Below, in pieces: positions 43,605 through 52,652 of a stretch of 64,000 nucleotides of DNA. Under the pieces are notes generated by a model. That model searched no databases, had not been told where the DNA came from, and saw only the letters and a list, made by a program, of their open reading frames with translations. Location of the stretch: assembly GCA_040754075.1 (NCBI GenBank), contig JBFMDH010000032.1:26255-90254 (forward strand). Reading direction: 5' to 3'. Every line of letters starts with the position of its first letter. Within the stretch, counting starts at the first letter, position 1. The DNA comes from Acidobacteriota bacterium. Lineage in GTDB: Bacteria > Acidobacteriota > Blastocatellia > UBA7656. Both the position numbers and the translations under genes were made by a program.

Positions 43605-46160
43605 TTACATGGTGTATTTGTTCACAGGGAGATTTTCGACATCTTTATGGAAAGGCAACTTGGCAAAGATCTCGAACGCCTGCCAGGTGTGAAGCTGATT
43701 AACCAGATGCGTCGCATCTTCAAGGCTCAAGGGTTTCGCAAACAAATAGCCTTGACCGTTATCGCATTCGAGTTTTTGCAAATGCTCAAGCTGTTCGGGA
43801 GTCTCTACGCCTTCGGCAATGATGCTCATGCCTAAGGTTTTGGCAAGCGAAACGATGGTGCGGACAATCTCGGCGTTGTCGCTGCTTTTCATCATTTGAA
43901 TGACGAATGAACGATCTATCTTTAAGGTATCGACCGGCAGACGATAGAGGTAACTCAGTGAGGAATAGCCCGTGCCAAAATCATCAATGCTCAGTTGCAG
44001 ACCCAGGGCACGCAATTGATTGAGGGTTTGTGTGGCGCTTTCGATATTTTCCATCACCACGCTTTCGGTGATTTCAAGTTTGATCTGGCGCGGGTCAACG
44101 CCGGATTGTTTGAGAATTTGCTCGACCTGTTCGGCGATATTTTCCTGCGCCAGTTGTTTGCCGGATATATTGACGCTGACGGTTAATGGGAGTTTCCCCT
44201 CTGCCTGGGTTTGCCATTTACGCATCTGCTGGCAGGTTTGCTCAAGCACCCATTGACCGATGGGCAAAATGTAACCGGTCTCTTCGGCAAGCGGAATAAA
44301 TTCGGCGGGACTAATCAACCCGCGCTCCGGGTGTTGCCAGCGCACCAGCGCTTCAAAGCCGATGAGTTGAGCGGTCTTCAAGGAGACAATCGGCTGATAG
44401 ACCACAAAGAAATCACCGCGTTCAACCGCATGACGCAAATCAGTTTCAAGTTGCAATCGTCTCAAAACGCGCGTGTGCATCTCGCGGTCAAATGTCGCGT
44501 AGCGGGCTTTGCCCGATGATTTGGCGTGATACATTGCCGTGTCGGCATCGCGCAAAATCTCTTCGGGTTTATGATAATCGTTGTTGCCGAGGGCGATGCC
44601 GATGCTTAGGGAAATGAAAATTTCATGTTCGTCAATGTCGAAAGGGGCACTCACAGCCTTTTGCAAACGTTCGGCAAACCGTGTGGCTTCATCTGCGCCT
44701 TTGAGGTCTTCCAATAAAATAATGAACTCATCGCCGCCCAACCGGGCGATGGTGTCGGCTGGTCGCAGGCAACCTTCCAGACGGCGCGCAATCATCACCA
44801 GTAATTTGTCGCCGACCCCATGACCGAGACTGTCGTTGATGACTTTGAAGCGGTCAAAATCCAAAAACAGTACGGCGAACAATTGTCCGGTATGGCGTTC
44901 AACGCGCGCCATCGCCATTTTTAAATGGTCAACGAATAGGGCGCGATTCGGCAAACTGGTGAGCGCATCATGAAAAGCATCGTGCGCCAGTTTCTCTTCG
45001 GCGCGTTTGCGGTCAGTGATGTCTTGAATCTGAAAAATGAAACGGGACGAATTGGTTTTTGCATCACACACGATTGAGGCGCTCAGCGATGCCCACACCG
45101 TATATCCCAGTTTATGCACATAGCGTTTTTCAATCGGATTGATGGAAGCCTGACCGATGAACAGTTGAGCGATGTGGCGGCTGACGCTTTCAAGGTCATC
45201 CGCATGGGTCAGCGTTTGAAAATTCGTAGCCAATAATTCGGCTTCGGAAAATCCGAGAATTTTACAGAGCGCCGGATTGACCTGTAGCCATTTGCCATCG
45301 GGCGCAACCAGCGCCATGCCGATGGCGGCGTAATTGAAGGCGCTACGAAACCGCTCTTCACTTTCGGCGAGTTCCTGGGCATGCAATTTTGCCTGTTTGA
45401 CTTGCGCTTCGGCGGCTTCGATGCGCTCGCGTGTTGCCCGCGCCCGTTCATCCGCCTGTTTGAAATAGAAATGACAGGTCGCAAAAATCGTCGCCACAAT
45501 CGGCGCGGCAGCAATCATCGGCGCGATGCCATATTCTTTACTCGCCAGATAAATGAGTCCGGCTGCCGAGGCGCTGGCTGCAAATGTCAATCCTGTCCAC
45601 GAATAATTTGTCCACCAGAGTTTAAACGGCAAGACCTGTTTTTTAAGCGCGTGCAGCAGCGTCAGCAGAAAAGAGCTGAGAACGAAATAAGTGGTTGAAA
45701 AAAATAACAGCGAGGTGAGTAGCGTCGCGGTATAAGATAATCCCCATTGCGGCAACCAGTTCAGCAATCGTTGAAAGAGATTGACGGAAATGAAAAGGGC
45801 AATCGCCGTAAACGCCGGACCACCCAGACGACTGGTCCAGCGCCGCGACACCCGATATGACCCCAGGAATGCATCGGTGACCGCAACCAGCATGGCGCTT
45901 GGCAACCCGCCAAAGAGCGCCGCTAAGAATACGAATATATCGCCCGGTGAAATTAAGACCTGCGTGCCGGGAACGCGAATCGAAGAAAAACTGATAAAAG
46001 CGACCATCACCACCACAACAACCAGTTTCAAAAACTCTGTGACGCTGAGACTGGCTAATCCCGCAAGCGAAAAGCCAATTGCCAAACCTCCCAGAGAGGT
46101 TGTTGCCCACCAGTAGACACGGGCGCGCAAATTGTAGTCAGACATGTCTATCAATCGCAT
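43605..46160 (-). CDS. Membrane PAS-GGDEF-EAL protein (c-di-GMP signalling)
   Basis: 851 residues. The N-terminal 250 residues have about seven hydrophobic segments, a MASE-like sensory membrane domain. A coiled linker (about 245-285) leads to a PAS domain (about 285-410), a GGDEF domain with intact LGGDEF (residues 475-479) and an EAL domain with GFEALVRWQHP (Glu603) and DDFGTGYSSL. Both the synthase and phosphodiesterase sites look intact, so it may be bifunctional or one domain may dominate. No obvious c-di-GMP effector lies adjacent. The start may be Met6. Confidence 0.92.
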   Translation of the reverse strand: MRLIDMSDYNLRARVYWWATTSLGGLAIGFSLAGLASLSVTEFLKLVVVVVMVAFISFSSIRVPGTQVLISPGDIFVFLAALFGGLPSAMLVAVTDAFLGSYRVSRRWTSRLGGPAFTAIALFISVNLFQRLLNWLPQWGLSYTATLLTSLLFFSTTYFVLSSFLLTLLHALKKQVLPFKLWWTNYSWTGLTFAASASAAGLIYLASKEYGIAPMIAAAPIVATIFATCHFYFKQADERARATRERIEAAEAQVKQAKLHAQELAESEERFRSAFNYAAIGMALVAPDGKWLQVNPALCKILGFSEAELLATNFQTLTHADDLESVSRHIAQLFIGQASINPIEKRYVHKLGYTVWASLSASIVCDAKTNSSRFIFQIQDITDRKRAEEKLAHDAFHDALTSLPNRALFVDHLKMAMARVERHTGQLFAVLFLDFDRFKVINDSLGHGVGDKLLVMIARRLEGCLRPADTIARLGGDEFIILLEDLKGADEATRFAERLQKAVSAPFDIDEHEIFISLSIGIALGNNDYHKPEEILRDADTAMYHAKSSGKARYATFDREMHTRVLRRLQLETDLRHAVERGDFFVVYQPIVSLKTAQLIGFEALVRWQHPERGLISPAEFIPLAEETGYILPIGQWVLEQTCQQMRKWQTQAEGKLPLTVSVNISGKQLAQENIAEQVEQILKQSGVDPRQIKLEITESVVMENIESATQTLNQLRALGLQLSIDDFGTGYSSLSYLYRLPVDTLKIDRSFVIQMMKSSDNAEIVRTIVSLAKTLGMSIIAEGVETPEQLEHLQKLECDNGQGYLFAKPLSLEDATHLVNQLHTWQAFEIFAKLPFHKDVENLPVNKYTM

Positions 46161-46217
46161 GGGTTGCTTTTTTAGTTGGTGGTGAGTAAGAAGGGGGCAG
46201 GACTATTCAGGATTTTC

Positions 46218-48287
46218 TCATTGTTCACCAAGTGCATAGGCTTCGGCAAGAGTTAATCCTTCAGCCAGGGTCAAACCTTCCGCCAGCGTCAACCCTTCAG
46301 CCAAGGTTAAGCCTTCGGCAAGTGTGAGTCCTTCGGCAAGCGTCAAGCCTTCTGCCAAAGTTAAACCTTCTGCCAGAGTCAACCCTTCACTGATGACGAT
46401 GCCTTCGGCAAGTGTGAGTCCTTGCCCCATCGCGACCCCGTTACTGAGCGCCGTGCCTGAGGTGAAGACGCTATACGGATGACCGAGCGCATCGGCATTG
46501 ATGACCCCTGCGCTGATGAGTGAAGTGTCAGCGACCGGATTTTCGTTTAAGGTGACGCGATTGCGTACCCAAACCAGAGCCGGATGATAAATCGCCTGGT
46601 AGCGGCGGAATAATTCAGCGCCCGCAAGAACGTGCGAACCGCCTGCAAAGATATATCTTCCCCAGTTGAAAGTTTGTCCCGCCAGGGTTGAAGTCTGCAC
46701 AGGAAAGCTCGTACCCGCGCGCATCAGCGAATTTCCGACTTGAAGCCTTCCTGAATTGACGGATGAAGCAATGTCGGTGCGCAATGCGCCAGCCAGCCGC
46801 ACCGCGCCTTCGATATTCAAAAGCCCTGCGCCCTGCTGCGAGATGTTGGCATTGGGTAATTGCTGGGCGGTGTATTGCAAAATGGCTTTGATGAGCGGCG
46901 GCGTCAGCCCCGGATTTTTTTGTAACAACAAGGCAACTGCGCCGGAAACTACTGGTGCGGCAACCGAGGTTCCGCTGAGTTCCATAAACGCATTACTTCC
47001 CGAACCGCTTTCATGCAAAGAAGGATGATGAGTGGCTAAATAATTATTGCGCGATTCAGCGGCGACGATACGATTGCCCGGCGCGACCAGGTCGGGTTTA
47101 AGCAGGTGGTCATACTGCGTTTGACCATCGGCAGCAAGCGCATGACTGCGCGTCGGCCCGCGTGAACTGAAATGATTGACTGCATCATCATCCCGTCCAT
47201 CGCTTTGCCGCGTATTGGCTGACCCGACCGTGATAACCGTTGGGTCGTTGGCTGGCGCAGCAATGCTGCCATAACGTTCCAAGCCATTTTCGGTCAGCCC
47301 GAAATTGCCCGCAGAGACCACAACCGTGATGCCCGCAGCTACAGCGCGACGCACGGCGCGACATAACGGGTCAGTCACATAAGATTCGGTTGACGGAGCC
47401 GCGAGGCTCAGGTTCATGACCTTGATATTACGAAGCCCGCGATTCGCCATTACCCAATCAATCCCGGCAATGACATCGCTTACCTGTCCGATGCCGTACC
47501 CGTCAAGCACCCGAACATCAATCAAATTGGCATTCGGCGCAACTCCCATAAACCCGCGCCCCGAGCCATTTGCCTGTGAACGTCCGGCAGCGACTCCGGC
47601 AACGTGTGAGCCATGTCCATAACTGTCGCTGTTGCCGAAAAGACCGGACAGCAGCGGCAGGTTGAGCAGATTTTCAAACAGCGCCAATCGAGAATTGCTG
47701 GAAACCGTATCAACTGAGCCGGTCACCCGCGACAAGCCGAGCGCATTATCAAAATCATTGTGGCTTGCCATAATCCCGGAATCGAGAACAGCAATGCCGA
47801 TGCCGCTGCCATCCAAGCCGTTAAAGCTTCCAAGAAATCCCTGCGTTCGGGTTTTATCCGCGCCGGTGGTGGCTTCGAGGTGACTTGCGGTTCGTATGGC
47901 TAAATGATCGGCGCTGATTCTTTCGACGGTCGGATTAGCGGCAAGCGTCAACAAATTGTTTTTTGGCATTTCAACCAGCATGCCGTTGATTGACGAAAAA
48001 CGCCGCACCACATTGCCGCCCAGCAAGTTGACAAGAGTGAGCAAGGTTGTTGAAACCAAGCCGTTGGTTTGGACGATTACGCGCACGCGCTGATTGGTGG
48101 CATCCGACCAGATGAGTTGATTGACCGCCGTCAATTCCTGTTGTAGCACGGTGGTTAATTTATTGAGAACCGCAGGTTCAGCCTGCGCGCGATTGGTTTG
48201 AACGGATGAAAGCAATAATGCAAAGACGATTAAGATAGAGCAGACCTTAACGAGATTAGGGTAGCGGAAGAAGGGAATCGTCATCAT
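46218..48287 (-). CDS. Subtilisin-like serine peptidase (S8) with GLTLAE hexapeptide repeat tail
   Basis: 689 residues. Signal-like segment MMTIPFFRYPNLVKVCSILI then VFALLLSSVQT. Pro-region (about 45-130, RVRVIVQTNGLVSTTLL). Catalytic triad Asp169 (AVLDSGIM), His225 (YGHGSHVAGV), Ser441 (SGTSVAAPVVSGA). After residue 560 a beta domain, then from about 622 the tail: LTLAEG, IVISEG, seven LTLAEG, LTLAEA and the end YALGEQ. Tail DNA repeats are 18 bp with many synonymous differences, so the peptide sequence is conserved by selection rather than recent duplication. It is paired functionally or by descent with subtilase 1 at 38889. Confidence 0.88.
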   Translation of the reverse strand: MMTIPFFRYPNLVKVCSILIVFALLLSSVQTNRAQAEPAVLNKLTTVLQQELTAVNQLIWSDATNQRVRVIVQTNGLVSTTLLTLVNLLGGNVVRRFSSINGMLVEMPKNNLLTLAANPTVERISADHLAIRTASHLEATTGADKTRTQGFLGSFNGLDGSGIGIAVLDSGIMASHNDFDNALGLSRVTGSVDTVSSNSRLALFENLLNLPLLSGLFGNSDSYGHGSHVAGVAAGRSQANGSGRGFMGVAPNANLIDVRVLDGYGIGQVSDVIAGIDWVMANRGLRNIKVMNLSLAAPSTESYVTDPLCRAVRRAVAAGITVVVSAGNFGLTENGLERYGSIAAPANDPTVITVGSANTRQSDGRDDDAVNHFSSRGPTRSHALAADGQTQYDHLLKPDLVAPGNRIVAAESRNNYLATHHPSLHESGSGSNAFMELSGTSVAAPVVSGAVALLLQKNPGLTPPLIKAILQYTAQQLPNANISQQGAGLLNIEGAVRLAGALRTDIASSVNSGRLQVGNSLMRAGTSFPVQTSTLAGQTFNWGRYIFAGGSHVLAGAELFRRYQAIYHPALVWVRNRVTLNENPVADTSLISAGVINADALGHPYSVFTSGTALSNGVAMGQGLTLAEGIVISEGLTLAEGLTLAEGLTLAEGLTLAEGLTLAEGLTLAEGLTLAEGLTLAEAYALGEQ
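46241..46422 (-). repeat. 18-bp tandem array encoding LTLAEG hexads
   Basis: Ten tandem 18-bp units at the 3' end of subtilase 2. Third-codon positions differ between nearly all units (for example CTTAACCTTGGCTGAAGG versus CTCACACTTGCCGAAGG), indicating old repeats held by protein-level constraint. Confidence 0.85.
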
Positions 48288-48702
48288 AATCTTACACTTA
48301 AAATTAATTTAATCCGGCTTTTGCCTTTGCGAACCACTGTCAAATCGGTTGTGCCGCCAGCGAGTTTTAAATCGAATAACTGACGCTCATAAAGATTTTC
48401 GTTTCGCAAAAATGTGCGCCAAATAAGCCTGACGAAAATACTTGAGCAACGTTTATGCCAGCTTGCAAGGTCGCAATTTTTACAAAAAATCACATCTGCT
48501 TTTATCCATCGGTCATTATGACGGAATTTTTTCGTTGACTTTGCCTGCCTTGATTCGCCGAAACGGCATTGCAGCGTGTAAGCGGAAATGCCGCCATAAG
48601 TTTGAAAAAAATATTCGACGCGCTCGTCAAGCAGAATGGGAATTAACAAATTCACTCAGTGGTGGGACGAGGTGGTATTGAATACGATGTGCAGGCAATG
48701 CC
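48288..48702. other. Intergenic region, possible gene remnant
   Basis: 415 bases between two minus-strand genes. A minus-strand frame (48284-48655, 123 codons) has sequence such as LFDLKLAGGTTDLTVV and GKSRIKLILSV that looks protein-like, but no ribosome site or family was found. It may be a degraded gene or noncoding; it presumably carries the promoter of subtilase 2. Confidence 0.35.
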
Positions 48703-49866
48703 CTAGCGGTTTTTAGCAGATTTGGCGCAGCGGAAGCCGACATTGGAACTGCCGCTGTCAACCGCGCCTTTGCCGCGACTGCCGACAAAGAAACGCGAAC
48801 AATACTGGTCGCTGCACAGAAATGAACCGCTCTTTTGCACGCGCTTTTTCGCGCCAGGTTCCTGGGGGTCGAAACTGGTTGCGGGTCCTTGCGGATTAAC
48901 CGCTGTGCCTTGCGCGGCAAGTTCAGCGAAATAATCCGGGCGATACCAATCGGCGCACCATTGCCAGACGTTGCCGCCGACATCGTACAAGCCGAAACCG
49001 TTTGGCGGAAAAGCCCTGACCGGCGAGGTGCCGATGAAGCCATCTTCGCCGGTGTTGTTTGCCGGGAAACGACCTTGCCAGATATTGGCAGCCCATTTGC
49101 CGTTTGGCGTGAGTTCATCGCCCCAGGCGAAAGGCGCTCCGGCAAGTCCGCCTCTGGCGGCGAATTCAAACTCGGCTTCGGTAGGCAAACGTTTTCCCGC
49201 CCATTTCGCATAAGCCATTGCGTCATCCCAGGCGATATGCACCACCGGATGATCTTCGCGCCCGTTGATTGAACTACTTGCGCCTTCCGGGTGTTGCCAG
49301 CTTGCCCCCGGCACATACCGCCACCAGCGTGTGAAATCATCGAGCGCGACATCTTGCGCGGGCGGCGTAAACACCGCAGAACCCGGCACCAGGTCTTTCG
49401 GGTCAACGCCGGGATAATCTTCGGGATGCAAGCGGCGTTCGGCAATCGTTTTGTAACCGGTCGCTTTGACGAACTTTTCAAATTCGCCATTGGTCACCGG
49501 CGTCGCGTCCATCCAGAAACCATCTACGCTTACGGTGTGCAAAGGCTCTGCGTCGGGCATATCGCAATCCCTGCAGCCCATTTGAAAAGTGCCGCCGGGA
49601 ATCCAGCGCATGCCTTCAGGCACATCGGCAGGCGCGGGCGTATCATTGACGCGCATCAATGCAGCAGCGTCGCCCGGCGTCGCCTGATGTGGGGTCGCGT
49701 GATGTTGAGTTTGTGATTTGGCATTTGGATTCGCGGTTGATGATTCGCGGTTTTTGAAAATTAAAATGGCGGCGAAGATGATTAAACCCAGAAGCGCCGC
49801 GATGCCATAAAGCGAAATCTTAGGCGATGATGAAATAGGCTTTTCGCTTTTAGTTGGCTTTTTCAT
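48703..49866 (-). CDS. Formylglycine-generating enzyme (sulfatase-modifying factor)
   Basis: 387 residues. A single N-terminal transmembrane helix (about 17-39, SLYGIAALLGLIIFAAILIF) anchors it, followed by a low-complexity linker. The catalytic FGE-sulfatase domain (about 85-387) starts MRWIPGGTFQMG and includes RLPTEAEFEFAARGG, DVGGNVWQWCADWY and the substrate-binding Cys pair Cys351/Cys356 in GSFLCSDQYCSRF, followed by NVGFRCAKSA. It oxidises the Cys of CxPxR in a sulfatase to formylglycine. Its likely substrate is encoded divergently 200 bases away. Confidence 0.92.
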   Translation of the reverse strand: MKKPTKSEKPISSSPKISLYGIAALLGLIIFAAILIFKNRESSTANPNAKSQTQHHATPHQATPGDAAALMRVNDTPAPADVPEGMRWIPGGTFQMGCRDCDMPDAEPLHTVSVDGFWMDATPVTNGEFEKFVKATGYKTIAERRLHPEDYPGVDPKDLVPGSAVFTPPAQDVALDDFTRWWRYVPGASWQHPEGASSSINGREDHPVVHIAWDDAMAYAKWAGKRLPTEAEFEFAARGGLAGAPFAWGDELTPNGKWAANIWQGRFPANNTGEDGFIGTSPVRAFPPNGFGLYDVGGNVWQWCADWYRPDYFAELAAQGTAVNPQGPATSFDPQEPGAKKRVQKSGSFLCSDQYCSRFFVGSRGKGAVDSGSSNVGFRCAKSAKNR

Positions 49867-49899
49867 GGGCGATGAGCGATTGAAAAATTTTTCACTTCT

Positions 49900-49939
49900 C
49901 GTTGACGCAGTCTAGTCGCGGGATTAGACTGCGTCAACG
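49900..49939. promoter_or_regulatory. 15-bp perfect inverted repeat in the FGE/sulfatase divergent region
   Basis: CGTTGACGCAGTCTA (49900-49914) and TAGACTGCGTCAACG (49925-49939) around a 10-base spacer. It is placed 34 bases before the FGE start and 131 bases before the sulfatase start. It could be a shared operator for a dimeric regulator or a leader hairpin of the FGE mRNA. Confidence 0.55.
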
Positions 49940-50070
49940 TAACGACGCGATTACGATTTAATCACCAATCAAGACATCAAACCGTACAGCAGAAAAACGT
50001 CGCGCCCTTTCTGGAAGCAGCGTGTTTGCCATTTGGCTTTGTACGACCCGAACCTTTTCGGAGGAAAGTT

Positions 50071-52395
50071 ATGATCATCAGAAAGCCTGTGAATGCTTTG
50101 CCGGCGGCGATTGTCGCATTTGCCGTAATTTTCTTGAGCCTTATTGCTGTGCATTTTAAAACCTCTGCTTCAACACAACAAAGCGGCTCGCAGAATAAAG
50201 GGGTCATCGGGCGCACTTACAAAGAATCGAAGCCCGAATGGAATCTTCCCGCGAAAGCTCCGCAAGGCGCGCCCAATGTGATTTATCTGGTGCTTGATGA
50301 TGTGGGATTTGCGCAACTTGGTTGTTACGGTTCGGAAATTCAAACGCCCAATCTCGATAAACTCGCGGCGGGCGGCTTGCGCTATAACAATTTTCATACG
50401 ACGGCGCTTTGTTCGCCGTCGCGCGCCTGCTTGCTCACGGGGCATAACCATCACGCCAATCATTTTGGCGTAGTCGCGGAAGCCGCGACCGGCTATCCGG
50501 GATATGACGGCAGAATGCCGCGCTCGCAGGCGACCATCGCGGAGATTTTAAAACAAAGCGGCTACGCGACTTTTTATGTCGGCAAATGGCATCAAGCGCC
50601 GCCCGATGAAACCAGCGATGCGGGACCTTTTGAGCGATGGCCCTTAGGGATGGGGTTTGAACGATTTTACGGATTTTTAGGCGGCGAAACCAATCAATGG
50701 TTTCCCGATTTGGTTTACGATAATCATCACATCGAAGCGCCGCGCCGCGCCGGTTATCACTTGACCGAAGACCTCACAGACCGCGCCATTCAATTCATCA
50801 ACGAACAAAAACAGGTCAATCCCGACAAACCGTTTTTTATGAATCTGGCTTATGGCGCGGGGCACGCGCCGCATCACGTCCCGAAAAAATATATCGAAAT
50901 CTACAAAGGCAAATTCGATAAAGGTTGGGACAAAGTGCGCGAAGAGACTTTGACAAGACAAAAGCAGATGGGGATTGTGCCGCCAAATACCCAGCTTGCG
51001 CCGCGCAATGCCGACGTTAAAGCGTGGGACGAATTGACTGCTGACGAGAAGCGATTGTATGCGCGAATGCAGGAAGTCTTCGCCGGATTTTTAACTCACG
51101 CCGATGAACACATCGGGCGATTGCTGGCGTTTTTAGAGGAGCGCAAGTTGATGGAGAACACCTTGATTGTGGTGGTTTCCGATAACGGCGCGAGTCAAGA
51201 AGGCAGAGCCACCGGCTCGTTCAACGAAGGGCTTTACTTCAATCAGATTGCCGAAGACCCGGCGATGAATTTGAAGATGATTGATGAACTCGGCGGACCG
51301 CTGACCTATCCGCATTATCCGCTCGGTTGGGCGATGGCTGGCAACACGCCGTTCAAACGCTACAAACAAGAGGCGCACGCCGGAGCCAACACCGACCCGA
51401 TGATGATTCATTATCCCAAGTTGATTAAAGATAGAGGCGCGATTCGTTCGCAGTATCATCACCTCATTGACATCACGCCGACGATTCTGGAAATCATTGG
51501 CATCGCGCAATCCAAAACCGTCAACGGCGTTGACCAGCGACCGTTTGATGGTGTGAGCCTGGCGTATACGTTTGGTGATGCCAGGACGCCGGGTCGTCGC
51601 GAAACGCAATACTATGAAATGCTCGGACATCGCGCCATTTATCATAAAGGTTGGAAAGCCGTGGTCTCGCATGAGCGCGGCAGCGATTTCGAGAACGATA
51701 AATGGGAACTCTACAAAGTTGATGAAGACTTTTCCGAAGCGAACGACCTTGCCGCCGCGCAACCTGAAAAGTTGCGCGAGATGAAAGAGCGTTGGTGGGC
51801 GGAAGCCGGTAAATATAACGTCCTGCCGCTTGATGATAGAGGCGTCATTCGCGCGCTTGAACAACCGGCGAGCAATCGCCCGTTGACGGTTGCGACTTAT
51901 TTGCCGGGAATGTCCGCCGTGCCGAGAGCCAATATGCTCAATTTCCGCAATCGTTCATTTCAAATCACTGCCGAAGTGGAAATGCCGCAAAACGCCGAAG
52001 GCGCATTGCTGGCGCTTGGCGGCAGGTTTGCGGGCTTCAGCTTTTTTGTGCAGAAAGGGCGGCTCAATTTCGCTTATAACTTTTTCGGGCTTGAACGCTA
52101 CACGGTGACTTCAAGCGAAACCCTGCCGAGCGGGATGGCGACGCTCAGAATGGAATTTACCGCAAGCGGCGCAAAAGGCGTTGCCGCGCTTTTCATCAAC
52201 GACAAAAAAGTCGGCGAAGGGCTAGTGCCGCGCACCGTGCCGATTACTTTTGGACTGAGCGAAGGGATGACCATCGGGCGCGACCCGTCAACCCCTGTGG
52301 TAGAAACCTATCAATCGCCCTTTGCGTTCAACGGCAAAATCAAAAAGGTGGTAATGGAACTCAAAGAAAATGCCAAATCAACGGCGGGACAATAG
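50071..52395 (+). CDS. Arylsulfatase-type sulfatase, FGly-dependent
   Basis: 774 residues from the ATG at 50071 (GGAGGAAAG upstream). Signal or anchor segment about 10-30 (LPAAIVAFAVIFLSLIAVHF). The sulfatase core shows NVIYLVLDDVGFAQLGCYG (Asp76, Asp77 as Ca ligands), the formylglycine site CSPSRACLLTGHNHH (Cys114, Arg118) and VVSDNGASQEG. The C-terminal 200 residues contain a beta-rich domain (PRANMLNFRNRSFQITAEVE, FNGKIKKVVMEL). It hydrolyses sulfate esters, probably of polysaccharides or aryl compounds, outside the cytoplasm. Activation requires the FGE encoded divergently. Confidence 0.93.
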   Translation: MIIRKPVNALPAAIVAFAVIFLSLIAVHFKTSASTQQSGSQNKGVIGRTYKESKPEWNLPAKAPQGAPNVIYLVLDDVGFAQLGCYGSEIQTPNLDKLAAGGLRYNNFHTTALCSPSRACLLTGHNHHANHFGVVAEAATGYPGYDGRMPRSQATIAEILKQSGYATFYVGKWHQAPPDETSDAGPFERWPLGMGFERFYGFLGGETNQWFPDLVYDNHHIEAPRRAGYHLTEDLTDRAIQFINEQKQVNPDKPFFMNLAYGAGHAPHHVPKKYIEIYKGKFDKGWDKVREETLTRQKQMGIVPPNTQLAPRNADVKAWDELTADEKRLYARMQEVFAGFLTHADEHIGRLLAFLEERKLMENTLIVVVSDNGASQEGRATGSFNEGLYFNQIAEDPAMNLKMIDELGGPLTYPHYPLGWAMAGNTPFKRYKQEAHAGANTDPMMIHYPKLIKDRGAIRSQYHHLIDITPTILEIIGIAQSKTVNGVDQRPFDGVSLAYTFGDARTPGRRETQYYEMLGHRAIYHKGWKAVVSHERGSDFENDKWELYKVDEDFSEANDLAAAQPEKLREMKERWWAEAGKYNVLPLDDRGVIRALEQPASNRPLTVATYLPGMSAVPRANMLNFRNRSFQITAEVEMPQNAEGALLALGGRFAGFSFFVQKGRLNFAYNFFGLERYTVTSSETLPSGMATLRMEFTASGAKGVAALFINDKKVGEGLVPRTVPITFGLSEGMTIGRDPSTPVVETYQSPFAFNGKIKKVVMELKENAKSTAGQ

Positions 52396-52652
52396 CCTTC
52401 GGTTCCGGCTTTTGGAATTGAAAGAATGAAAATGCTTTTGCTATCGAGGCAAAATTGGCGTAAAGCAAACTTGTCTGATACTTGATGCGCGGAACTTTGA
52501 GATGATTGGCGAACTATAGCCGTTTGCAAAACGATTTACTCAAGTTGAGGAAGCGGCTGAGTAAACTCAATCGCAAACCGCTCTACAACAGTGGGCGTGT
52601 TTTCTCCGCGACAAGGGCGTCCTGCTCGGCGCTGGTGTTTGTGCGCTCCAAT

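Noticed and set aside
48284..48655. 123-codon minus-strand frame near the start of subtilase 2
   Set aside because: No ribosome site or family; kept only as a possible remnant in the intergenic entry.
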